64,000 nucleotides of DNA from Eukaryota sp. TZLM1-RC (GCA_040285825.1 JAUPSS010000013.1:248001-312000), one strand, 5' to 3'. Shown: positions 10,873-21,772, counted from the first letter of the stretch. Program-made: numbers and translations. The notes: generated by a model not told the origin, from the sequence alone.

Positions 10873-12537
10873 ATATTTTTTCGTGTAATTTGATAAGAAA
10901 CCATTTCAATAGAAATTAGAACCAAGTCCTTGTTAAATTGAATTGCTAAATCATTGAAATGCGATTGTTCTTATAGTTGGTTGATTAATGCTGATGTGAA
11001 AGCTTGTTTCGCTGTCATGAAGGAGCAGCCACAGAAGTCTTCCATGTTCGAAAACGCTGTTTTCCAGTGTTGTGAAGTTCTTCTTCGATCCAATTCGTTG
11101 ATGTTGTTCACAAATCAATTTGGATCAAGTGTCAAACTATAAAACAAATTTACCTTATGGTTCAGTGGTGAATATTACTTTAGGAACCACATGCAAAAAC
11201 CACTGAATTGGAATTTAACGCTCTAGTGGATGTATGCATTGGATGTTTCGTTTTTGAAAACACTAAATTTCTAGGTATGACTGTAATCGAAGCTGTGAGG
11301 CTTCAGATAAAAGAAAGTGGCGGAAAGAATTATAGGTCAACGACCTGTATGTAATAGAGTTGTTTGTTGTGAGCAGAAAGCAATATGGAATACTTTAAGA
11401 AAATCGGGCACTCATAAAATTGAATAATGTGGCTTGTCTAATGCGATGACTCAGTTCTGGATTTTGTATTTTAAGTGCTTAGTTTCAACCTAATGAGAAT
11501 TATGTTCTGAAGATTTTCCTTAAGAATCGAACCGTTGGCAGTTCGAAAAGTTTTCCTGCTGAGACATCATGAAGCTACTTAAATTTCTTCGATAATTCAT
11601 TGAGCTATTCAATCCCACTTTGATTAGAATAGTGTAAATAATGTTGGCTAAGGCTAAAAATGCCCTTCTTGATTTGGAAAGTATCACGTTTCCTATCACG
11701 TGATCATTAGTTTTAATTCATCCTGTTTTTACTTCCCTATTTTGATATTTATTTTATAGCAATTTGTTCTTTGTTTTATACGACAACTGCAAACCTAATG
11801 AAATGATGAAGACCCTTCACAAAAATGTCAACATATGTATTTTCATTAATGAAAGGTAAGTTATCAAACCAATATCATATCATTTCATGCATTTCAATAC
11901 GCTGAGCAGAAAGCGAAAGCCAATAGTCAATTTGAACCATTGTTGTTCACTATTGCAGCAGAATTTCTAAATAAAATATGGGAACAAACGAGTAAGTACA
12001 ACAGCGTAAATGAAGTTCAGTGGAGAAAGGACACTTAATCACAGTTGTTTAGACGTAAAATGCTAAATATTTACTAATTACTATACTAAAAATAATAATA
12101 ATATGTTATACTGACCAGTAGTAGTCCTTGAAGTGGAAAAGTAGAGGTGTTGAAATTGTGGTAGTACAGTCTAAGAATCCGATCGAAATTCCAAAAAAAA
12201 CTGCAGATTCATTGTAAAATAGAAAATTGAGTACAACATTGTCATTAAACAAGTTTAGTTTATTTATTAGTATATTGAATTAATTGTTGCAGTAACAATA
12301 ATTTAATTTGTATAAAATAGTCACATCCTAAACTATTACTTTTTGTAATATCATCGTTAATTTTGTCCTAGTTAATCAGTTGAACTGAACTAGTTAAACT
12401 AAAGCAGACGCGACCATCCTCTTGCTACCAACAAAGGGTTCTGAATTCGATTAAAAATTTCCCAACATTGACATGTATGAAACTTCCATTAACACAAGTA
12501 GCTGTAGATCACAATTTAAATCATCACTGTTGTGCTT
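10873..12537. other. 1.7-kb intergenic region
   Basis: Apart from the T-run after the tRNA, no gene or recognisable element is visible. Short frames lack conserved motifs. The last few hundred bases must contain the promoter of the kinase-like gene. A TATCACGTGATCA palindrome lies near 11694-11706. Confidence 0.4.
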
Positions 12538-15057
12538 ATGTTCAACAAAGACAATAAGTGGTCACCTGTTCTTCTTCTGTATATTCTGACGATTGCAGTT
12601 CATACAGGATTGTCTTATGTCATTTCCCGATGGGTACTATTTGCTGTATTCAGTCAGGTCGCACCTTTTGCACGTGAGTTGTTCTGGGATTCATCATTGC
12701 AACTGATTGTCCTTCTTAGTTATGGAATTTATGCTATACCTCACATTCTTTCGGCCATGATTGTACTAAGATTGACTGTGTTCTATGCAGGTCACACAGC
12801 TTTAATTCTACTGCTTCTAGCGCTCACCCAAACAGTTGTTTTTACAACTCTAGCTTTGTTGTACAGAAGGTGGTTTAGACTTGATTTACGAATTCCAACT
12901 GTTAGAGACGTACTCATTTACCTCTTCGCCATCTTGATTACACCATCATTAATGTTATGTTCATCGATCTACTCTTACTTCAGGTACAGTGCTAACGTTC
13001 TTGTTTTGATAATAGTGGGAGCTGAATTGGGCTTGTTCCTTCCAACATTGCTTGACTGGATGACCCTTGCAATTATCGCGTACGTGCTCCTTGGTCCTGT
13101 TTTTGCGAGCGTTCTGGTGATAATTTTTGATCATCTGTTGGTGAAAACAGCTCTTTGTTTCATGATACCCCAGCACTACCGTCATTGTCATGGTACAATA
13201 AGCTGCTTCATCTGCAATCGTCCTCAACTACCGTTACTCGTTTGGCCTTTACTCTTGGTCAACATGGCATATGTAGGATTGTTGGTTTGGATCTCCGTAA
13301 TTGGACCGGAGTTGAGTTATTTCGTGCTCTTGTTTGTACCTTTCTCATTTTACTTCATCTATCATGGATACTATGCTGCAGTGTTCTGGGGATTGAGTGT
13401 CTTTGTAGGTGTCTTGATATTTGTTGCACTTTTTGTGATTATTCCAACACCGGGTGTATCATTAGTCTTTACCGGTGTCTCTGCAGCTACCATTATACTT
13501 CTATCCGCAATTTTGTCTGATGACATAAAGCGTGAACGTCTGCGTTCAGCAGCATTACTTGAAGCAGCTGTTCAGAAACGAACAGAAGAGCTAGTCTGTG
13601 CGAGAGACGAGCTACAGGAGAGTATATCTGTAAGGAACCAGTTCTTGATTGATATTTACCAGTCCACGAAGGACATTTATGAGGAGACAAAGTCCTCAAT
13701 GGTTGAACTATCCCAGGTACCGTGTTCTCCCCAGGAACAGACCTACGTACGAGATGCAATGACAGCCGCTGGTCAGTTGGAATGGTTCTTGGAGGATCTC
13801 AAACTTGTGACTGAGTTGGAGGACGCTAGTTTGGTTGAAAAGCAGGAACCCGTATGCTTTTACACAGTGTTTGATGTTGTTGCAAGTAGAATATCACATT
13901 GTAACATACATTGTATTCACCTTTATGACCTTTTACCCAATGTACATGTGCCTTTAATAGGCACGAATAAGTATCTATTTGAGAAGATGCTCTTTATACT
14001 TTTGAGGATGTATTTCTCATTCACCTCTGAGAGGGATCTTTCTGTGATGTTGATCAGTTACAGGGAACATTATCTTCATACAACATCACCCTTCGAACGT
14101 CGTGAAACATTGACTCAAGGTAGAATTGTTGTTCCTCATGATGCATCCATTTGTATCCTAATGGAATTGAAAGATTCGCAATTGTTTCATGAAAAGATTG
14201 AAGAGATGCTGGCACTCCATACTGAACAGCAATACTTCTTTGTTTCTTATCTACTCTTACTCAAAGTATGTGAGCTCCTGAACACAGAACTATTCATAAC
14301 AACCACAGGTAACATTGTTTTAAGAGGATTTTATCCAGTTCAAGATATTGGCGACTACTCGTCTCTAGCCAAAACAGTTTCTTCAAAGTTTCCAACAGCC
14401 AAAGTTATCACAAACAATTTTTTGTTGAGAAAACATTTATTGTCAATTCTGGAAACCAGTGGAATAACGGTTGATCATTCCCCTCATTGTCCACCGGTGT
14501 CTCTTGTCATTATTGATGAAGCAAGTGTTGATCCACTCGAGTATGAAGATTTTCCAGATACAGTGCTGGAGACAAACAAGGTTTTGTTTTGTGGATCTGA
14601 CGTACGTTTGAACAAAATTAAGCATCCAATCTATTTGGCAAAACTATTGCATTTTATATCTCAAGATTCACGACCCCTTCTAAATCCTGATATTTATGTT
14701 TTGTATGGGTCGATTGTTCAACGTACTTTGTTATCATTCCTGCTGAGAAAGTACAAAGTAAATGTTTTGTTGAGAAACAATACTGAGGAAATTTGCCAAG
14801 AAATTGTAAACAAGTTTGAAAAGGGTGACAATTTACCTCTTTTCTTTATCTTCGACGACCCTTGTTGCCCATCAGGAACTTCAGCAGAGTCTGTGCGATA
14901 TTTCGCAACATCATTTGATGTAAATCATGCTCCTGTCATTGTTGCAATCGATCCTCTCGCACCCAGCAATAATTTCAATCACTCCATGAAGCAAGTGATG
15001 AATGGTCGAGTGATGGATTCATTACTGATACAGTCACATACCTTTTTTGATAGATAA
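12538..15057 (+). CDS. Multi-pass membrane hybrid histidine-kinase-like protein, catalytically degenerate
   Basis: This single-exon protein has 839 residues, starting at the ATG at 12538. Residues 1-330 contain roughly ten hydrophobic helices with few charges, resembling a membrane sensor module of the MASE type. A charged coiled coil follows (about 330-365: DIKRERLRSAALLEAAVQKR). The RNQFLIDIYQSTKDI stretch (about 366-380) aligns with the dimerisation box of histidine kinases (usually FLANMSHELRTP), but the phospho-accepting His is absent. The ATPase-like segment shows no N, G1 or G2 boxes. Two receiver-like segments follow, near 610-690 and 715-835. The second has FFIFDDPCCPSG where the phospho-Asp site would be, but its N-terminal acidic pair is replaced by VLYG. 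It is probably a pseudokinase scaffold or sensor. Confidence 0.6.
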   Translation: MFNKDNKWSPVLLLYILTIAVHTGLSYVISRWVLFAVFSQVAPFARELFWDSSLQLIVLLSYGIYAIPHILSAMIVLRLTVFYAGHTALILLLLALTQTVVFTTLALLYRRWFRLDLRIPTVRDVLIYLFAILITPSLMLCSSIYSYFRYSANVLVLIIVGAELGLFLPTLLDWMTLAIIAYVLLGPVFASVLVIIFDHLLVKTALCFMIPQHYRHCHGTISCFICNRPQLPLLVWPLLLVNMAYVGLLVWISVIGPELSYFVLLFVPFSFYFIYHGYYAAVFWGLSVFVGVLIFVALFVIIPTPGVSLVFTGVSAATIILLSAILSDDIKRERLRSAALLEAAVQKRTEELVCARDELQESISVRNQFLIDIYQSTKDIYEETKSSMVELSQVPCSPQEQTYVRDAMTAAGQLEWFLEDLKLVTELEDASLVEKQEPVCFYTVFDVVASRISHCNIHCIHLYDLLPNVHVPLIGTNKYLFEKMLFILLRMYFSFTSERDLSVMLISYREHYLHTTSPFERRETLTQGRIVVPHDASICILMELKDSQLFHEKIEEMLALHTEQQYFFVSYLLLLKVCELLNTELFITTTGNIVLRGFYPVQDIGDYSSLAKTVSSKFPTAKVITNNFLLRKHLLSILETSGITVDHSPHCPPVSLVIIDEASVDPLEYEDFPDTVLETNKVLFCGSDVRLNKIKHPIYLAKLLHFISQDSRPLLNPDIYVLYGSIVQRTLLSFLLRKYKVNVLLRNNTEEICQEIVNKFEKGDNLPLFFIFDDPCCPSGTSAESVRYFATSFDVNHAPVIVAIDPLAPSNNFNHSMKQVMNGRVMDSLLIQSHTFFDR

Positions 15058-15802
15058 TATTAGTAAATATTAGTTGAATAGAAGATTGGAAAATTAAAGA
15101 GGTGTGTTGTGATTTTTTGTCAGTTTCTCATGTAGTTTGTGATTGTTGGCTTCAGTCCAGTGTTCGCAATGGACACGTGCTGACACGTGTTAAGGGTGAA
15201 TCCGAACACTGCTTCAGTCAGCTCTTGATTCTTGGTCCTGAAATTTAAATCAATTTTGAATGCTAAGCTGTTTCTTCAAACACTTCTTTTTGAACAGATG
15301 ATTGATCTTGATATATAATGCAAACCATAATAATCAATCAATTGCCGATTTCGGAAACCCAGTCAACAACTCCCCAACTTGATCTTGATATATAATGCAA
15401 ACTGACCTAAATAAACTTTCGATTAAATCTGGCACAACTTGTCTCCTTTACACTATGTGTATTGAGTAGAAGTCAGTACTCAAGAAATGCTTGTTAGTTG
15501 AGAGAGCATATTGTTGGAGGAAGGGAAGATGATTTCAGAGTGTTGTAGTGAGGACAATTAGTCTAGTATAGACTTCACTAGTGATGGCCTTTATAAAGGC
15601 CTGTGAATTTTAAAAAATATTCTTATTCTTCTACTGTTTATCATGTCAACAGCATCATCAATTAATGGGTAATCCTTGGACCTTGGATAAATCAATGTTT
15701 TTTTGCTTTATGTGCACTTTTCGTCATAAACAGAAATAAAAACGGGTGTTTATGATAGAATATAAGAAATCAATGAATAAAATTAACTAATACAATAATA
15801 CG
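15058..15802. other. Intergenic region with short repeats
   Basis: Contains a pair of CACGTG motifs (GGACACGTGCTGACACGTGT near 15173) and two copies of CTTGATATATAATGCAAAC (near 15307 and 15382). No gene is seen. Confidence 0.45.
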
Positions 15803-16123
15803 GATGTGAGATCCAATGATGTGTGTAATGATTCTTCTATACCAATGGCTCAATCAAAATATAGGGACCCCTGAACTGTTCCCGAAACAGCCAAAATTGA
15901 CAAATATAAAGCAAAATTGCTATCCTTGAATGCAGAATCGCATACTCATTATGTCCTCTGTCCATTTACAGTTTCCCTTCAAGGCTCGCTTGGACCTCTT
16001 GCTTTATTTTTTCTGGATGATTTTGTTGAAATTGTGAAACAACGTACTGGAAGAGTTTTTGACAAGAGTTTTTGGCAAAACAGAATTGTATTTTTAATTT
16101 TCAAAGGGTTTAGCCACAGCTAA
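15803..16123 (+). pseudogene. Retroelement fragment, endonuclease region (family C)
   Basis: Encodes a decayed piece of the restriction-like endonuclease end of a family A relative: DVRSNDVCNDSS, then LNAESHTHYVLCPFTVSLQG, DDFVEIVKQRTGRVFDK and FWQNRIVFLIFKG. The wording DVCNDS and KYKAKLLSLNAE matches the fragment at 59370-59585 better than family A, so these two form a separate subfamily. A stop lies within the first third. Confidence 0.8.
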
Positions 16124-16160
16124 CAGTCAATCCCTATTCATAACTTCCTTATTACTGTTC

Positions 16161-16342
16161 GTGTATGATTTCCAAACAAGGGCGTCTGGTCGTATCAAAC
16201 GTATCATTATGGGACTCAACAAGAAATCACTCAAACCATGCGGTTTTTGCTTCGTTGAATACTATACCCGTGCATCGACTGAGATTGCCATGAGGTATAT
16301 CAACAGAACAATACTAGATGAAAGGGAAATCCTGATTGTTTG
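16161..16342 (+). pseudogene. NCBP2: Fragment of nuclear cap-binding protein subunit 2 (CBP20)
   Basis: The piece RIKRIIMGLNKKSLKPCGFC, followed by FVEYYTRAST and an AMRYINRTILDER tail, is highly characteristic of CBP20, the RRM subunit that binds the mRNA 5' cap. It covers RNP1 and the following helix only. The N-terminal residues, RNP2, and the C-terminal cap-contacting tail (normally ending in RGRGRG-like repeats) are absent, and TGA follows ILIV. It lies between two retroelement scraps, so a broken duplicate moved or trapped by retroelements is likely. A functional gene presumably lies elsewhere in the genome. Confidence 0.8.
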
Positions 16343-16549
16343 ATTGAAAATCATCAAAGCATGTTTGATGATTCTGACACAATGCAGCTTTAAGACTTTC
16401 ACCTGTGTGGTAACCAGTCAAATTTCAATTGTCTCACTTCTACTTCAATCAGTCACAATGATGTCATAACATCATCTCCATTGATACTGTAATATGTCAC
16501 AGACCACATGTTTAAGGTGTGTATATTGTTTCTAATTTTTTTACTAAAA

Positions 16550-16682
16550 CCTATAAATCAACATCTGAAAAATCCATCTCTTCCAAAACAAAAACACTAG
16601 CTCCAACTTTCTCATAGTCAGATCCAAAAGAATGCAAAGCATCAGAATTGATGCGGCGAGCAGAAAGAGACATAACAAAAGG
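16550..16682 (-). pseudogene. Family A retroelement 3'-end fragment
   Basis: The minus strand reads SDALHSFGSDYEKVGASVFV then LEEMDFSDVDL and stop, matching the C-terminus of family A (SLGSHYERVASSVFVLGEMD). It is a short orphan end next to SF3B6. Confidence 0.75.
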
Positions 16683-16837
16683 TTGGGCAATGGGATTATA
16701 TACACAATAGCATATTGTTTGGGGCATAATGTTTGGGGAGTTTTGGGGGAATTGTATTCAACATAAAAATCATCCACAGTTCAAGTTTTCAACAACAAAG
16801 CTTTTTTAATTTCATCTTCACAACTATTTTTTAACTC

Positions 16838-17179
16838 ATGTCTTCCTCCTCCACAAACAGAATACTCTTTGTCCGTAACCTACCCCATTCTGCATCACAT
16901 GAAGAACTCTTTGAACTTTTCGGTACTTATGGACCTATTCGACAACTAAGACTTGGTACTGTATCCAAAACCAGGGGTACGTGCTATGTGGTTTATGAAG
17001 AACTTGATGATGCCAAGGCTGCTGCTGGAGAACTTTCAGGATTTCTGTTCAAAAGCTTCTACCTCAAAGTAGGATACTTCAACCCGCAGAGAGTTCTACG
17101 CGAACTACGAGACGAACAGAAGGCATTGCACAGAGATGAATTGACACAACGGATTCAGAAGGAAATTGGGACGGCTTAG
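16838..17179 (+). CDS. SF3B6: Splicing factor 3B subunit 6 (SF3b14a/p14)
   Basis: A single-exon protein of 113 residues made almost entirely of one RNA-recognition motif: RNP2 ILFVRNLP, RNP1 RGTCYVVYE, the conserved YGPIRQLRLG and LSGFLFKSFYLKVGYFNP. p14 contacts the branch-point adenosine in the U2 snRNP through SF3B1. The short C-terminal helix (RVLRELRDEQKALHRDE) corresponds to the SF3B1-interacting tail. The ATG at 16838 gives a normal-length protein. Its presence fits the many small introns found here. Confidence 0.95.
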   Translation: MSSSSTNRILFVRNLPHSASHEELFELFGTYGPIRQLRLGTVSKTRGTCYVVYEELDDAKAAAGELSGFLFKSFYLKVGYFNPQRVLRELRDEQKALHRDELTQRIQKEIGTA

Positions 17180-17959
17180 GATCTATCCTTTGGGTGGAAT
17201 AGCAGTTTGTTGCTACATTTACTACTGCCACTATAGAATTTTTATTATTTTTTTATTATTTGGTCTTTATAATTTTTCTCTTTTTTTGGGACTTTATCAC
17301 TCAATTGTTTGTTTTTTGTGTTTTTTTGCTATATTTCCACTATATTTTTGATATATGAAATAGAATTTTAATGAAATATATTAGAATTAAATCAATTTGA
17401 ATTAATTAAATTCTTGTTTAACTTAAAAACTTCTGCGTGCTAAAACCGAGCTCGTCATACTTCATAAAATTCTTTTATTTGGTCAATAATTATACACACA
17501 CAATTGTTGTTTGGGAGTTCTAGAGGAGTTCTAGGTTTGTTAATAATTCTTTGTTTAATGACTGCGGTTATTTATAACAATAGTTTTGAACAATTTAAAT
17601 ATCTGAAAGTAAACATAGTTCAATTTTGATTAAATTTCATTCTTGATATTCGCAATGAAATGAAACAAATATTCAAAAATTCAAAACAATTGCGGCGATT
17701 AACAAGATGGATGCTACAGTTGGCGACATTAAAGTTGATAAAGATTATTAATATCATTTCCAACATTAAATTGAAATAGGTAAAAATTCAATTAAATTTC
17801 TGAAAATCATTGACCATTGAGGGATTATGTCAGTTAACGAAACTATTTGGACTCATTGGTGTTTATAACCATGCAATAAACAAAAGAATTTAAATTTAAA
17901 TATATAAAAAAACTAAAAAATAAATTGATATAAAAAACAACGATAAACAACACCAAACC
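17180..17959. other. AT-rich intergenic region, convergent 3' ends
   Basis: T-rich low-complexity sequence after SF3B6 and before the 3' end of the channel gene, which is read from the other strand. No gene is seen. Confidence 0.5.
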
Positions 17960-19519
17960 CTAACTCCGATCAATAACCTCCTCCAAATTCTTTGTAAGTT
18001 CTTTGACATGCTTTTCATAAGTCGCAATCACCTCTGCCAGCATTGCCATTCTCTCTACATCAGTCTCTTTATCCACAGCATTGATGTTAGTGCCAGCACA
18101 AGACTTAATGCCCACTGCACGGGAATCATAATCAGGATGGTTAGGATCATCTTTGGAGAGTAGAATCCGTTTGGCAGCAATGAAAGCACCCTCCATGATT
18201 TGAATAAAGATGTTCAACATGCAATAAATGAAAAAACAAATGTAGGAATAAATATAAATTCTAGAAATAACTGGCGCAGAAATGTAAATATCATCAAAAA
18301 CTTCAAGAATCTCATCACCATTAATCAAAGCAAATAACGTCACACAGGATTGTCCAATGGTGTTGAACTTCTCAGAGACAGTAGCAAACAGTGCAGTTCC
18401 AAACAATGCATAACCAAAGTAGATTGGCATTCCTCCAACAACATAGGAAATGCCAATCTTCATGCCTCTATTGAGTGTAAGAACTAGAACGCCACAGTCC
18501 TTAATGAATTTGAGGTAGTACAAAAGACATAACCAAGAAAGGAAACAGGCAAAACCATTGACGAAAAGGAATGATTTTGACGTTGCCGAGAAGGAAAAGG
18601 CTATTTGGAGAAGGGAGAAAGACGAAGAGATGATGCTAAACGAAGCAGTTAGAATGAACAGGAAATTCCAATTATTTGGTGAATTAGACGAATCAAAATC
18701 AGAAACAGAGTCAAATACACCACTTACATTAATTAACTTCAAATTTTTTTTGGTCTTTGATTTCGTAAACAACGATTTAATTAGGTCCTTGAGAACTAAA
18801 ACAAAAGAACAAAAAGAAACTAATAAAAGAATTATCGAGACGTAAAATGTAATTGTAAGGGAGTTTAGGGATAGTAAAGAAAAAGAATCGGTTTGTCGGA
18901 AGAAATCAATCCAAAGTGATATGCCTACCCGACCCCCACGTGCGGAGAAATCATACTTGACGGTTAAAAACCACATCACGTGATATTGTTCAGAATTGTG
19001 GCGACTTTTGTTGAAATCATCAGAGCGGTAGTAAGTCATGTTAAGCTTCATTTCGAGTCGAATGTCCTTTGAAGTTCTAATGACATCACTTACATCCTCT
19101 CCACCCAATGGTCCTAACGGATCTTCTTCCGAAAGCTCGTGTTCTTTTGTCTTGGTAGTGAGCTTTGGGTTGGCCTTGGGGTCATAGATGGACATGCCCT
19201 CGGTGTAGGATGTGACAAAAAGTGAGGGCGGGAACGTACGAACAGAGTCAGTGCCTACTATTCGGTCTGTGAGAGTATTGGGGAGGTCATAATAGTTGAG
19301 AACAATGGTTTCTGTGGTTTCCACCAGATCATCAATTGTGTAGATCCAGTATTGACGTTCTCTGTTCGGAACTGGTTCCTGAAAGTCATCATCATCAGGA
19401 AATATTTTGCCATGAAGCATGTGTTGACTCAAAGGGAGATGTTGAACAGTAGAATCTAAAGGAACAACAACTAAAAACGTAGTTAAAACAACGAGGGCCA
19501 CATGGAGAGGAAAATGCAT
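17960..19519 (-). CDS. Mucolipin-type TRP channel (TRPML)
   Basis: A 519-residue protein (family about 550-600). Order: first hydrophobic helix at residues 5-22; a large lumenal domain to about 215 (KLNMTYYRSDD with an N-glycosylation sequon, NSEQYHVMWFLTVKYDFSAR); then five further membrane helices; the pore loop TLFALINGDEI near residue 395, corresponding to the NGDD selectivity filter of mucolipins; a final helix; and a cytosolic coiled-coil tail (ERMAMLAEVIATYEKHVKEL). Mucolipins are cation channels of endolysosomes gated by PI(3,5)P2. The usual basic N-terminal cytosolic segment is absent, so lipid gating may differ. It is transcribed divergently from the ADA3-like gene, with 64 bp between start codons. 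Confidence 0.83.
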   Translation of the reverse strand: MHFPLHVALVVLTTFLVVVPLDSTVQHLPLSQHMLHGKIFPDDDDFQEPVPNRERQYWIYTIDDLVETTETIVLNYYDLPNTLTDRIVGTDSVRTFPPSLFVTSYTEGMSIYDPKANPKLTTKTKEHELSEEDPLGPLGGEDVSDVIRTSKDIRLEMKLNMTYYRSDDFNKSRHNSEQYHVMWFLTVKYDFSARGGRVGISLWIDFFRQTDSFSLLSLNSLTITFYVSIILLLVSFCSFVLVLKDLIKSLFTKSKTKKNLKLINVSGVFDSVSDFDSSNSPNNWNFLFILTASFSIISSSFSLLQIAFSFSATSKSFLFVNGFACFLSWLCLLYYLKFIKDCGVLVLTLNRGMKIGISYVVGGMPIYFGYALFGTALFATVSEKFNTIGQSCVTLFALINGDEILEVFDDIYISAPVISRIYIYSYICFFIYCMLNIFIQIMEGAFIAAKRILLSKDDPNHPDYDSRAVGIKSCAGTNINAVDKETDVERMAMLAEVIATYEKHVKELTKNLEEVIDRS

Positions 19520-19583
19520 TGGAATTAGGTCGTTAAAAGAAGTGTGACGAAAGGTCGTCCTTCTCGGATCTTCAGCTGTTTTG

Positions 19584-20828
19584 ATGGCTCCATCTCATGA
19601 TATGCTCTCTAATCCTCCTACAAAAGACTTTGCTCACAAACGCTGTCCTTTAGTGTTGAAATATGGGCCGACAGAAGATCCTACCATGATATCTGCTCAA
19701 ACTCTTCCTCTCGACCAGATTTCACAATTACGTGATGAACTTCAACTGATAATACATGAAATATCTGCCTTCAGAAAAACCACCTTTGACCCTCTGTCTG
19801 AGAAACTTCGTCCTCTCTCCTTACGACAAGAGTCAGCACTAGAATCTTTTTCAGGAGCCCTTTCAGACGAAGAGGTTGTCCCCCCATCTAAGCGCAAAAG
19901 GAAAGAAAAGCCAGCCCCAAGACGACGAGGAGGTACTACTGAGCGTCATCGTGCTAAACCTAAACCGGAGACCACAGCCCGTAAGGAGAAGAAGGATAAG
20001 GAACTTGAAAACCCTGCTGTGCGTCTTCTCAATGACCACATCAACCAGTGGCTTGGCCTGCCTCCTCGTAATTTGGAAGAAATCAAAGCTGAAATCCAAA
20101 AGTACACCGAACCCAGTCGATTCACTGATGATATCCCACCGTGGCCTCCTGTAGGTAATCATTACTCAGAACGATGGATCCGAGAAGATGAACAGAATCG
20201 GCAGGAGTTAATGAGGCTTGTTTCTTCAATGTCCATAGAAAGGAGGGAACAATTGTTCAAGGATGACCCTGAACTCAGCCTTTTAGTCAACCAAGCACCC
20301 AAGTTTAACCTTGTTTTTAAACCAGAAACGCTTTCTCTACAAGATGATGTGTGTTCAGTGGTCAAATCAATGTTAACCCCCGCCAATGGAGTTTCCTTTA
20401 TCAAGCAGTCACTTTCCGATGATGAAGAGGACAAGTCCTTGGAAGATGCTTATATGGAACTCAAAGCAAGACACCAGGACGTATTTGATAAAGTTGTCCA
20501 AGCCAAGAACCATTTGAAGCAAATTTCTGACATGTCTCTTATACGAAAACGACGTAACATTGATAAACGATGGAACTTTATCTCTACAGCTATCAACCAA
20601 ATAGCTGGTGTTGATTCTAAAAAGAAGTCTAATAAAAGTACAGAGGAAGTTGCGGTTGATTACGTGTCTAAAATGATTAATATGAGGTTGATTGATGATT
20701 CTCTATTGAAATCATGGAAACAATATAGACCATTGCTTTACCAAATTCACCAAAATGTCCTGGTCAGTAAGAATTACTCGGAGGGTTTTATGGAGATCAT
20801 AGATGATGAAGATGCAGTTTTGATGTAG
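19584..20828 (+). CDS. ADA3-like transcriptional adaptor (tentative)
   Basis: A 414-residue soluble protein. N-terminal coiled coil (residues 35-70, DQISQLRDELQLIIHEISAF), a basic nuclear-localisation-like block (SKRKRKEKPAPRRR near residue 115), a conserved-looking middle (NDHINQWLGLPPRNLEEI, WPPVGNHYSERWIREDEQ), an acidic patch (SDDEEDKSLED) and a C-terminal helix pair (LKARHQDVFDKVVQAKNHLK). The HYSERW-EDE block, acidic patch and terminal helices resemble ADA3/TADA3 of the SAGA histone acetyltransferase module. The match is by pattern only, and another nuclear coiled-coil protein remains possible. It shares a short divergent promoter region with the mucolipin gene. Confidence 0.5.
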   Translation: MAPSHDMLSNPPTKDFAHKRCPLVLKYGPTEDPTMISAQTLPLDQISQLRDELQLIIHEISAFRKTTFDPLSEKLRPLSLRQESALESFSGALSDEEVVPPSKRKRKEKPAPRRRGGTTERHRAKPKPETTARKEKKDKELENPAVRLLNDHINQWLGLPPRNLEEIKAEIQKYTEPSRFTDDIPPWPPVGNHYSERWIREDEQNRQELMRLVSSMSIERREQLFKDDPELSLLVNQAPKFNLVFKPETLSLQDDVCSVVKSMLTPANGVSFIKQSLSDDEEDKSLEDAYMELKARHQDVFDKVVQAKNHLKQISDMSLIRKRRNIDKRWNFISTAINQIAGVDSKKKSNKSTEEVAVDYVSKMINMRLIDDSLLKSWKQYRPLLYQIHQNVLVSKNYSEGFMEIIDDEDAVLM

Positions 20829-21439
20829 TTTATTTTTGTGGTTGTTTTTGGTCATTATTTTGGCCTTTTTGTATATTTATTGTGTGGTTTTGTACTTTGA
20901 TTTGTTGTATTTAGCTACATTTTGTGTTTTTTTGCTTATTTAGATTGTTTATTTCGGATTTACTTTCTGTTCACTAAGACCTATAAAAGGAATGTTATTG
21001 TTTGATGTTACACTTTAATGTTACACTGAATCAATTACAAATCAAATGCAACATTTCTGCTTTGCATAAATCTTTCTCATTTTTCAATTGTGATTATTAA
21101 TATAGATGATGATATTACTCACCATTAACGGAATTTATTGAAGCACTAAAATTGACAAACAAACTCATAAATTCAGCCAGTCCCATTAACAATAAATGAT
21201 GCTTACCAGATTAAAAACAAGAGACAATTACTACATTGAAAAATAAACCACAAGTTAATCTTGAACATGAACCAACATTTTGTATCGATCTATAGTCATA
21301 ATGGATTAATTTTAGTGAAAATTTATAAAAAAAACTCTGACAAATAAAACAATATTTACAGAAAAACTATTGAAAAGAATACAATTGAAGAAAGAAACAC
21401 GTCATCCTGACGTCATGGTCCAAATGATCACCTGAATAT
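20829..21439. other. AT-rich intergenic region
   Basis: Convergent 3' ends of two genes. No coding or RNA feature is recognised. Confidence 0.5.
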
Positions 21440-21772
21440 CTAATGTCCAAGAGCAGCAAACTTCTCAGTCAGCCACTGAACTTGCTGCTTTAAGTCGTCA
21501 ATCTCCTTGTATAATATAGAACAGTTTTGACATCCTCCATGATCATCATTGGAATGAGTGGCTGATTCAAGGGGAAAAGAGTATTCTGGAGGACTGTTTT
21601 CTCGAGTAAAGAAAGATCCCACAGCACGTCCAATGGCAAGACGTATTTCCCATGCATCTCTGTGTAACTGCTGTTTGTCATGTACTTTCTCGGGGATAAA
21701 AAGTTCCGGGATTGTTTCATCAAGATATGTGAGAACGTCTGCTGTATTGACTGTGCAAAAAGGCAGAGACAT
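21440..21772 (-). CDS. Small conserved-looking protein with C-terminal coiled coil
   Basis: A 110-residue frame with a proper ATG, balanced codon use and a plausible fold: an N-terminal helical part (TADVLTYLDETIPELF, DAWEIRLAIGRAVGSFF), a CQNC pair, then a terminal coiled coil (LYKEIDDLKQQVQWLTEKFA). I do not recognise the family. It is divergent from the CEP120-like gene with an 89-bp gap, so both may share a promoter region. It could be a small cytoskeletal or adaptor protein, but no function is assigned. Confidence 0.55.
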   Translation of the reverse strand: MSLPFCTVNTADVLTYLDETIPELFIPEKVHDKQQLHRDAWEIRLAIGRAVGSFFTRENSPPEYSFPLESATHSNDDHGGCQNCSILYKEIDDLKQQVQWLTEKFAALGH

